From: Stigonema ocellatum SAG 48.90 = DSM 106950 | GTDB taxonomy: Bacteria; Cyanobacteriota; Cyanobacteriia; Cyanobacteriales; Nostocaceae | DNA: 64,000 nt | Reading direction: 5' to 3' | Assembly: GCA_016903675.1 (NCBI GenBank) | Contig: JADQBA010000020.1 | Span: forward strand, 1 to 64,000 | Shown here: piece after piece, positions 58,295 to 64,000 of the stretch | How the letters are laid out: each line of letters starts with the position of its first letter | Numbering within the stretch: position 1 is the stretch's first letter | Notes under the pieces: generated by a model | Told to the model about the DNA's origin: nothing | The model's database searches: none | Seen by the model: only the letters and a program-made list of their open reading frames with translations | Made by a program: the position numbers and the translations under genes

Positions 58295-59650
58295 TTATTG
58301 GGACCCAAACAGATAGAACTCCTCTGCTGTGGTCGGATGAATACCAATTGTCTCATCCAAGTCTTGCTTGGTAATACCCTTGCCAATGGCAACTGTGAGA
58401 ACTTGAATTATATCCGCTGCGTGTTCACCCACCATATGAGCGCCCAAAACGCGTTCGGACTCACCCTCAACCACTATCTTGATCGTAGCTTGCTCAACAT
58501 CTTTCGTCAGTTGCGACAAAAGTGGCTGGAAATGCTTACGATAGCATTTTACCGATTCACCGAATTTTGAGCGCGCTTTTGCCTCAGTCATTCCCACACT
58601 TGCTGCTTCAGGACGGGCAAAAACTGCGGAGGGCACATAATCATCATTCAGTTTTTGCTGCTTTTTGCCAAAAACAGTATTGGCAAAAGCACTACCTTGT
58701 GCTCTGGCAACTGGTGTCAATTGTAAACTGTTGGTACAATCACCCACAGCAAAAATATTTTCCTGGGTGGTACGGCTGTATTCATCGACTTTGATTGCGC
58801 CTTTTTCGCCTAATTCAACGCCAGCGTTTTCCAAACCGATATTTTCGGTATTTGGGGCGCGACCTGCTGCAACGAGGATAGTGTCTGCTGAAATTATGTT
58901 TTCGGAATTACCGTCAGTAATGGTCAACAGCAAATTTTCTTCTGAGTATTTGATTTCTTTAGCGCTACTGTTGCCGATCAAGCGAATTCCTCTTTTGGTC
59001 AAACCTTCTTGAACGCCAGAACGGATATCATCATCAAACCCTGACAAAATTCTCTCATTTTCATCGATAACTGTCACCTCACAACCGAAAGCCTTCATCA
59101 TGCTGGAAAATTCCACGCCAATGTAGCCACCGCCAACAATTGCCAAGCGTTTAGGCAGGTACGGTAAGTGAAACATCTCTCGGGAGGTGATGGCGAATTC
59201 TATACCAGGGATTTCTGGCAGGATGGGTTTTGCGCCCACAGCAATTAAAATCTTATCAGATTTGACAATGCGTCCTTTAATCTTGATAGTGTGAGCATCG
59301 ATGAAAGTGGCTTGACTCCTGATGAGTTCAATTCCAGCTTTTTGCAACTGTTGACTATAGGATTGGTGAATGCTTTCAATATGACGGTGTACTGAGTTGA
59401 TGAATTTTGTCCAGTCAAAGACAGTTTCACAGTCACTCCACCCGTAGCTATACGCCATTTGATTTTGCAGGGCGACGTCAGCCGCGTGGACAACAAGTTT
59501 TTTGGGAACGCAACCGCGATTTACACAGGTACCGCCGAGGTCTTCTTGTTCGGCAACAGCGACACGAACACCGTAGCTAGCTGCTTTTTTGGCTGCTGCT
59601 AGCCCTCCAGGACCAGCACCAATGACAAACAGGTCATAATCAAATGTCAT
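58295..59650 (-). CDS. Second glutathione-reductase-type flavoprotein
   Basis: A 451-residue paralogue of the downstream gor, probably from tandem duplication. FAD site FDYDLFVIGAGPGGLAAAKK; redox cysteines GGTCVNRGCVPKKL; NAD(P) fold AIVGGGYIGVEFSSMMKAFG followed by VTVIDENERILSGFD; C-terminal HPTTAEEFYLFG with the His-Glu pair. At the position that gives NADPH preference through Arg in typical reductases, this protein has acidic residues (DEN), so it may prefer NADH or another disulfide substrate. Confidence 0.88.
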   Translation of the reverse strand: MTFDYDLFVIGAGPGGLAAAKKAASYGVRVAVAEQEDLGGTCVNRGCVPKKLVVHAADVALQNQMAYSYGWSDCETVFDWTKFINSVHRHIESIHQSYSQQLQKAGIELIRSQATFIDAHTIKIKGRIVKSDKILIAVGAKPILPEIPGIEFAITSREMFHLPYLPKRLAIVGGGYIGVEFSSMMKAFGCEVTVIDENERILSGFDDDIRSGVQEGLTKRGIRLIGNSSAKEIKYSEENLLLTITDGNSENIISADTILVAAGRAPNTENIGLENAGVELGEKGAIKVDEYSRTTQENIFAVGDCTNSLQLTPVARAQGSAFANTVFGKKQQKLNDDYVPSAVFARPEAASVGMTEAKARSKFGESVKCYRKHFQPLLSQLTKDVEQATIKIVVEGESERVLGAHMVGEHAADIIQVLTVAIGKGITKQDLDETIGIHPTTAEEFYLFGSQ

Positions 59651-59869
59651 GGCTTTTGGGAAGAATGAATCTCTTTCTATATTTATTGTTCCCGTTTACA
59701 CCTACATCTATCTATATTTTGATTTTTCTTAGCCTCAGCAGGAATTCATCCCAATGAGGTAGAATCAAGATATATCCGTTGCCAAATTTTGCGCCCCTCA
59801 GAATAGAACTCTGGGGCTAAACAAACATAGCCCGCCTTCGCGGTCTTACAAACCGGATTTCATATTAGT

Positions 59870-60135
59870 AGGGTGGGCACTGCCCACCTTAAAAATGATA
59901 ATTTCCTGATTGAATGGTTGACATTTTTTTTCTTGTGGGGTAAGCGTCTCGCCTGCCCAGGGGTTAGGGGCGGGCAATCCTTTTCACCGGACTCACAGAA
60001 TAAGTGCGATCGCATTATAGCCTGCGTAGGCTGACGAACGTTTGTGTAGCTGCGACATAAGGGTCTTCGGGCAAAACGCGATCTGACATCTTGCACCTCC
60101 TTTGTGAAAGGGCTGGTGGGCAGTGCCCACCCTAC
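59870..60135. mobile_element. MITE-like element with exact 21-base terminal repeats
   Basis: GTAGGGTGGGCACTGCCCAC and one further C (59870-59890) has its exact complement at 60115-60135. Each end is itself palindromic (GGTGGGCAGTGCCCACC). It spans 266 bp. A frame across it (59860-60228) has low complexity and no domain. No target duplication is obvious. Confidence 0.7.
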
Positions 60136-60217
60136 GAAATCTACGAAATCATAAGCGCTAAAAGCAGGCTCGATACTTCCTGCAAGACGGCTTCTAATCC
60201 CTTGCTTTAAGCGAGCA

Positions 60218-60451
60218 TTAATCGACATTAGCTAAAGCATCCCGACGCAGTTCTTCCAGCAATTCTTTTAAAGCATCGGCGTTTTCTTTTCTGGGATAGA
60301 CTACCTCAGGACTATAATCATGTATTGTTTCCCGTTTGTTATCTGAACGAATAATTTTTGGCTCCAACTTTTGTTCCGTTAAAAATTCAGATATTTCCAC
60401 TTCCATTGCCGCCGTTTCCACCAAGGTCCGTTCAATCGCGTCGATTAACAA
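60218..60451 (-). CDS. Small acidic protein of unknown function
   Basis: A 77-residue soluble protein (IERTLVETAAMEVEISEFLT, ADALKELLEELRRDALANVD). It overlaps the next small gene by 20 bases in another frame, suggesting co-translation. Helical and acidic at the C-terminus, like many small antitoxins, but no DNA-binding motif is seen. Could be one half of an unrecognised gene pair. Confidence 0.45.
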   Translation of the reverse strand: MLIDAIERTLVETAAMEVEISEFLTEQKLEPKIIRSDNKRETIHDYSPEVVYPRKENADALKELLEELRRDALANVD

Positions 60452-60665
60452 TCATGAGTTGCTCTTGGTTGGTTAATGGTTCAATTTCTAGCCGAGAATG
60501 CTGTTGACCATAGTCCCGCACTGCAACATTTTTTCCTCTTTGAATGGTATCAGCCACCTTTTCAACTAACCATCCCATTCCAACCTCATTAAGCATTTCC
60601 ACCAATTCTTGATATGCAACGGCACATTCTTGTTCATTCATAAGGTTATCCAACTTGTTAAGCAC
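60432..60665 (-). CDS. Small protein of unknown function
   Basis: A 77-residue protein (NEQECAVAYQELVEMLNEVG, MGWLVEKVADTIQRGKNVAV). It is upstream of and overlaps the previous gene. No family recognised. The arrangement of two small overlapping genes resembles a toxin-antitoxin or regulator pair, but nothing in the sequences proves this. Confidence 0.45.
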   Translation of the reverse strand: MLNKLDNLMNEQECAVAYQELVEMLNEVGMGWLVEKVADTIQRGKNVAVRDYGQQHSRLEIEPLTNQEQLMIVNRRD

Positions 60666-60860
60666 TTGTTTAAGGAATCGTTAGTTCAGGTATACTATAT
60701 AGCTTAAGCTCCTCAGTTCAGCAAGTTGCCTCAAGTTTATTCAAGCTGCTGTCACCAGAAGTCCGAAGCGCTTACTCATGGAAAAGTTCTGTAAGCAGAA
60801 ATGCTCAATACCCTCTGGCAATGTGCACCATACCATAATAATTAGGATTTTAATCTATTA

Positions 60861-61070
60861 GGACTTACGCATTGACAGAGAACGCAGACTGTGCATCACA
60901 TTCTCGTTACAAGGCTCTGCCTTGTAATGCTCTTTGGTGGAGGCAGAGCCTCCCCATTTGATGCGAGGCAGAGCCTCGCCTAATTACATTCCCAGCCTGA
61001 GGCTGGGAACGAGGCAAACAGCGAAGTTTCGTTATGCACATGATGGTTAATTTGTAAAGTGCGTAAGTCC
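60861..61070. repeat. Inverted-repeat element with internal palindromes
   Basis: GGACTTACGCA at 60861 is complemented by TGCGTAAGTCC ending at 61070. Inside are palindromes GGCAGAGCC (several) and TTCCCAGCCTGAGGCTGGGA followed by ACGAGG; the latter pattern also occurs at 34,549 and 47,370. TAATCTATTA is present at 60851-60860 and 61077-61086, offset by six bases from the right end. Confidence 0.65.
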
Positions 61071-61109
61071 TGTCTATAATCTATTAGTATTGTTAATTTA
61101 TAAAAATTT

Positions 61110-61286
61110 ATGGTAAAACAAATTAGCCTTAATTTAGATGGCGATATTAAACAAGTAGTTAACGTCAATCCAGTCTTTGCCCAGATGTCCCGTGTAGGAG
61201 AACTCTCAGACAGTGAGATTGAAGCCATTATGTTGGCAAAACCCTTTGAAAAATTCAAGCGCCGTAAATTCGTTAGCCGTTTATAA
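61110..61286 (+). CDS. Very small basic-tailed protein
   Basis: A 58-residue frame from ATG at 61110 to TAA at 61286. It reads MVKQISLNLDGDIKQVVNVN, PVFAQMSRVGELSDSEIEAI and a basic end KFKRRKFVSRL. Amino-acid usage looks protein-like. It lies 71 bases upstream of the Panacea gene on the same strand and could be part of that module. No family recognised. Confidence 0.45.
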   Translation: MVKQISLNLDGDIKQVVNVNPVFAQMSRVGELSDSEIEAIMLAKPFEKFKRRKFVSRL

Positions 61287-61357
61287 TAGTATAAGTGTGT
61301 CTTCACCTGGGAATTTGCTAAACCAAAGGATTAACTTCGTTTTGTGCGTCTCTTGCT

Positions 61358-61945
61358 ATGATTGATTGTCTCAATTTGGCTCGCTACTTCATTATAAGAG
61401 CTTATGAGGACGGTATAGAAGCTGAAATGACCAACATGAAGGTTCAAAAGCTTCTGTACTATACGCAATGCCTGCATTTAGCATTGTACGACGAGCCATT
61501 GTTTGATGAAGTCATTCAAGCATGGCGATACGGTCCTGTGTGTCCTCCTGCTTATAGGTTTTATAGCGAGTTTGAAGCTAATCAATTACCTATACCTAGC
61601 AAAGAATACTTGTTACAGATTCCTCAAGAGAAGAAAGAGCTTTTAGAGGAAATTTGGGAATATTTTGGCGGCTACCACGCTTATCGACTTAGTGGTATGA
61701 CCCACTTAGAGTTTCCTTGGAAGAAAGCGCGTAAAGGGTTACCACCTCAAGCAAGTTCAACTGAGCCGATTCTTCTTAAGGACATGAAAGCATTAGGTTA
61801 TCAAAAGCTTGATGTCATAGAGCGTGATAACCCCGCTTATGAGTCGGTAATGTCTGAAGTTTTGAAGGATACTTCTACGAACATATCCTCAAGTCGCATC
61901 AGCAAAGGAGAAGTGCGTGACTGGCTCAACTCCTTACTTGATTGA
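61358..61945 (+). CDS. Panacea-domain (DUF4065/SocA-like) antitoxin
   Basis: A 195-residue protein with the Panacea pattern: MTNMKVQKLLYYTQCLHLAL, DEVIQAWRYGPVCPPAYRFY, YHAYRLSGMTHLEFPWKKAR. Panacea proteins neutralise many unrelated toxins encoded next door. The 3' end overlaps the following RelE-like gene by 29 bases, typical of such pairs. I infer an antitoxin; the C-terminal 35 residues (SSRISKGEVRDWLNSLL) may contact the toxin. Confidence 0.85.
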   Translation: MIDCLNLARYFIIRAYEDGIEAEMTNMKVQKLLYYTQCLHLALYDEPLFDEVIQAWRYGPVCPPAYRFYSEFEANQLPIPSKEYLLQIPQEKKELLEEIWEYFGGYHAYRLSGMTHLEFPWKKARKGLPPQASSTEPILLKDMKALGYQKLDVIERDNPAYESVMSEVLKDTSTNISSSRISKGEVRDWLNSLLD

Positions 61946-62294
61946 AGAATCCGAAAATTTCAAGCGATCTTTCAAAAAACTTGCAAAAATTCACGGGGCT
62001 ATTCTTGTTGAGTTGGTAGCTGAAATCCTCGAAAATTTGATTGAAGATCAGTATCCTCTAAACTCCCGTAATGAACCTTTACCTGGCAAGATTCAGTTAA
62101 CGGAGGAATGGACCTTTCACAAGCTGGAGTTAAGGGTTTCCAAAGGCGCTTCTGGACAGATCAGATTGATGTATTTAGTCAATACAACTACCTGTGTAAT
62201 CAGACTTGTGTGGATTTATAGTCACGAGCAGTTTGCAAAACGTCCTCCTGATAAAGATTTAAAGATTGTTATCAAGGAAACTTTAGACGGTTAG
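61917..62294 (+). CDS. RelE/ParE-like toxin partner of the Panacea protein
   Basis: A 125-residue protein with a RelE-like order: NFKRSFKKLAKIHGAILVEL, a variable loop, TFHKLELRVSKGASGQIRLM, then IRLVWIYSHEQFAKRPPDKD. It resembles RelE-type ribonuclease or ParE folds, with basic residues in the central strands. Start GTG at 61917 inside the antitoxin gene. Toxin function and target are inferred from position. Confidence 0.7.
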   Translation: MTGSTPYLIEESENFKRSFKKLAKIHGAILVELVAEILENLIEDQYPLNSRNEPLPGKIQLTEEWTFHKLELRVSKGASGQIRLMYLVNTTTCVIRLVWIYSHEQFAKRPPDKDLKIVIKETLDG

Positions 62295-62311
62295 CTCTCA
62301 GCTTATACAGC

Positions 62312-62548
62312 ATGAACGACACACTTCTACAACGCATCACCCATAATCCTGATATCTGCCACGGCAAACCCTGTATCCGAGGACTTCGTTATCCAGTGGA
62401 GTTGATCCTTGAACTGCTTAGTTCAGGTATGAAGACTGAGGAAATATTGGCAGATTATGACGACTTAGAGTATGAAGATATTCTGGCGGTCTTGTTATTT
62501 GCTGCTCGCCTCAGCCAAGTCAAAAGTATTCACAGAATTGCCTTGTGA
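62312..62548 (+). CDS. DUF433 antitoxin
   Basis: A 78-residue DUF433 protein: ITHNPDICHGKPCIRGLRYP then VELILELLSSGMKTEEILAD, a helix-turn-helix-type fold. DUF433 proteins usually pair with DUF5615 PIN-like toxins, and such a gene begins in the overlap GTGA at 62545. This copy is intact although its partner is broken. Confidence 0.88.
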   Translation: MNDTLLQRITHNPDICHGKPCIRGLRYPVELILELLSSGMKTEEILADYDDLEYEDILAVLLFAARLSQVKSIHRIAL

Positions 62549-62760
62549 AATTTCTTGTCGATGCTCAGTTGCCAGTTCGCCTTGCGCTTTTCTTAAAAGC
62601 TTCAGGCTACGATACAATCCAGGGCTATTTCATTCTACACCTGAGCCTTGAACTCAAGTTCAAGGCTCAAAGCTCAAGTCCGTTGAAACGGACTAAATTT
62701 CTGAAAGTTCTAGTCGGCGGTATGCCGACTTCAGCTATTAGCCTAGGAATAAATTCCTAG
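62545..62760 (+). pseudogene. DUF5615 PIN-like toxin, truncated by a repeat
   Basis: The first 26 residues, KFLVDAQLPVRLALFLKASG then YDTIQ, are the DUF5615 N-terminus with the first acidic PIN residue. From about 62,624 the frame reads repeat sequence (GYFILHLSLELKFKAQ) and stops at 62,760. The rest of the PIN domain, with its other acidic residues, is missing. Probably inactive. Confidence 0.85.
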
Positions 62761-62761
62761 G
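62643..62761. repeat. Array of four perfect hairpins
   Basis: GAGCCTTGAAC/GTTCAAGGCTC (62643-62668), AGTCCGTT/AACGGACT (62677-62694), AGTCGGC/GCCGACT (62712-62730) and CCTAGGAAT/ATTCCTAGG (62742-62761, off by one at most) follow one another within 119 bases. It has replaced the 3' part of the toxin gene. Confidence 0.85.
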
Positions 62762-62773
62762 CGTATGGGTTGC

Positions 62774-64000
62774 TTACATTTCCTCCAATTCCTTACCCTT
62801 TGTTTCTTTCACCAAAAAAGCCACAAAAAAGATAGAAATTGCTGATGAGATCGTATATATCCCATAGGCAGAACCCAGACCAAAAGATTTGAGCAAGGGA
62901 GGAAATGTTGTGGAAATCATAAAGTTGGCAATCCACTGAACCGCAGCAGCCAAGGAAAGGGCAGCGGCTCGAATCTTGTTATTAAATATTTCTCCTAATA
63001 GCACCCAGACAATCGGTCCCCAGGAAAACCCAAAACAGACAACATACAAATTTGCTGCCAGCAGTGCAACAATTCCCCATGAACCAGGTAGAGTAGGATT
63101 CCCTGTGGTAGGATTAATCGTAGAGTTTTTGAAAACAAGCGTCAAAGTTCCCAGGGTTACGGTCATACCAATTGAACCCAGAAGAAGTAGCGGTTTACGA
63201 CCAAATTTGTCAACAAAGACCATGGCAATCAACGTGGTTAAAATATTCACAACTCCAGTAATCACCGTGATCAGCAGAGAACTCTTCTCAGAGAATCCAA
63301 CTGCCTGCCACAAAACACTGCTGTAATAAAAAATAACGTTGATACCAACGAATTGTTGCAGAATAGACAACCCCATTCCAATCCAGACTATGGGTAGCAA
63401 CCCTCCACTTCGACTCAACAAATCGGAGAATTTGGGTTTGCGTTCTGTGAGCACAGTCTGGCGAATCTCTTCAACTTTTGCCCTGACGTTACCTCCCTCA
63501 ACTTTTTCTAATACATTTGCGGCTTCCTGATACCGTTTTTGTGCAATTAGGTATCGAGGTGATTCAGGAATCATCAACGCGGAAACCCCATAGACAACTG
63601 CTGGCGGGACTTCTGTCCAGAACATCCAACGCCACGCCGGAATTCCAAACCAAAACGGTGCTTCTGCTGAACCTCCTGCACCCAATGCAATGAAGTAGTC
63701 ACAAAGTAAGGAGAGGAAAATCCCGACAACGATCGCCAGTTGTTGTAGTGAACCAAGTCTCCCTCGTAATTGAGCTGGTGCAACCTCGGCAATATAGGCT
63801 GGTGCAATGACACTCGCCATCCCAACAGCAATTCCGCCTAATGTCCGCCAAAAGATAAAGTCCCAAATGCCAAATGCAATTCCAGAGCCGATACCACCCA
63901 GAATAAATAAAATAGAAGCAACGATCATTGTTCTCGGACGACCTTGCCGATCTGCGATCGGTCCTGCGACAAAAGCTCCCAAAGCAGACCCTAGTAGCGC
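62774..64000 (-). CDS. MFS sugar transporter (N-terminus off window)
   Basis: A sugar-porter-type major facilitator. The frame is open to the window edge, so the first helix or two are missing. Signatures: GPIADRQGRPRTM (loop 2-3 G-x-x-x-D-R-x-G-R-R-type), IPESPRYLIAQKRYQEA (sugar-porter PESPRxL after helix 6), QQFVGINVIFYYSSVLW (helix 7), VDKFGRKPLLLLG and a C-terminal PETKGK-like VKETKGKELEEM. It probably takes up a hexose by proton symport. Confidence 0.92.
   Translation of the reverse strand, partial: ALLGSALGAFVAGPIADRQGRPRTMIVASILFILGGIGSGIAFGIWDFIFWRTLGGIAVGMASVIAPAYIAEVAPAQLRGRLGSLQQLAIVVGIFLSLLCDYFIALGAGGSAEAPFWFGIPAWRWMFWTEVPPAVVYGVSALMIPESPRYLIAQKRYQEAANVLEKVEGGNVRAKVEEIRQTVLTERKPKFSDLLSRSGGLLPIVWIGMGLSILQQFVGINVIFYYSSVLWQAVGFSEKSSLLITVITGVVNILTTLIAMVFVDKFGRKPLLLLGSIGMTVTLGTLTLVFKNSTINPTTGNPTLPGSWGIVALLAANLYVVCFGFSWGPIVWVLLGEIFNNKIRAAALSLAAAVQWIANFMISTTFPPLLKSFGLGSAYGIYTISSAISIFFVAFLVKETKGKELEEM

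Noticed and set aside
59860..60228. A 122-residue minus-strand frame
   Set aside because: It spans the 59870-60135 inverted-repeat element and its middle is repeat sequence with no domain.

Overview
The window looks like two unrelated pieces of DNA joined at a C-rich low-complexity tract near 17,641-17,697. Bases 1 to about 17,650 are GC-rich proteobacterial DNA, most like a Burkholderiales-type betaproteobacterium. They carry the start of a lipopeptide synthetase cluster, an insertion-sequence graveyard and a small operon of exported or TPR proteins. Bases from about 17,698 to 64,000 are AT-richer DNA of a filamentous, Nostocales-like cyanobacterium. Signs are frequent GCGATCGC (HIP1) octamers, SLH/OprB porin, DUF1830, DUF4079, a CyaC-type adenylate cyclase, pentapeptide repeats, and the GGGGAGT and GTAATTC tandem repeats typical of these genomes. 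A reading frame is broken on each side of the join, so an assembly chimera (cyanobacterium plus associated heterotroph) is the simplest explanation. I cannot exclude a real insertion from sequence alone.

Proteobacterial part. 1-5084 (minus) is the N-terminal 1,694 codons of an NRPS: fatty acyl-AMP ligase, carrier protein, condensation, adenylation. A cytochrome P450 and an aspartyl/asparaginyl beta-hydroxylase-fold protein (plus), then a phosphopantetheinyl transferase and a type II thioesterase (minus), complete the visible cluster. Together they would activate and load a fatty acid, couple it to an amino acid, oxidise the product, prime the carriers and clear misloaded ones. 9.6-13.6 kb is an IS3-family element whose orfB is split by a complete IS66-family element with an exact 8-bp target duplication. 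A decayed transposase follows. 14.1-17.65 kb encodes a lipoprotein, a TPR protein and a truncated protein, all on the minus strand.

Cyanobacterial part. 17.7-31.4 kb holds a truncated radical SAM gene, a STAS protein, ClpS, a CPBP protease, a pentapeptide-repeat protein, a DICT-HD protein, a B12-type radical SAM protein, small conserved proteins, a VanY-like peptidase, an ABC ATPase and an OmpR-type regulator. 31.8-42.99 kb holds an iron-uptake-type porin, a Grx4/BolA pair, PlsC, TadA, an FHA-containing class A PBP, LspA and BioY. 43.2-47.3 kb is a complete pstSCAB phosphate operon, followed by tRNA-Gly(UCC), a TonB-like protein and a 1,175-residue CyaC-like cyclase. 53.2-62.7 kb holds a GNAT, HisC, two tandem glutathione-reductase-type flavoproteins and a cluster of small toxin-antitoxin-type genes (Panacea/RelE-like, DUF433/DUF5615). 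The window ends inside an MFS sugar transporter.

The cyanobacterial half is full of small repeats. Some enter coding sequence: in cyaC, at the end of hisC, at the end of the ABC ATPase, and in a truncated PIN-like toxin. Two copies of a roughly 100-bp MITE with exact 10-bp target duplications, and a pair of CRP-like palindromes, are the most distinctive non-coding features.
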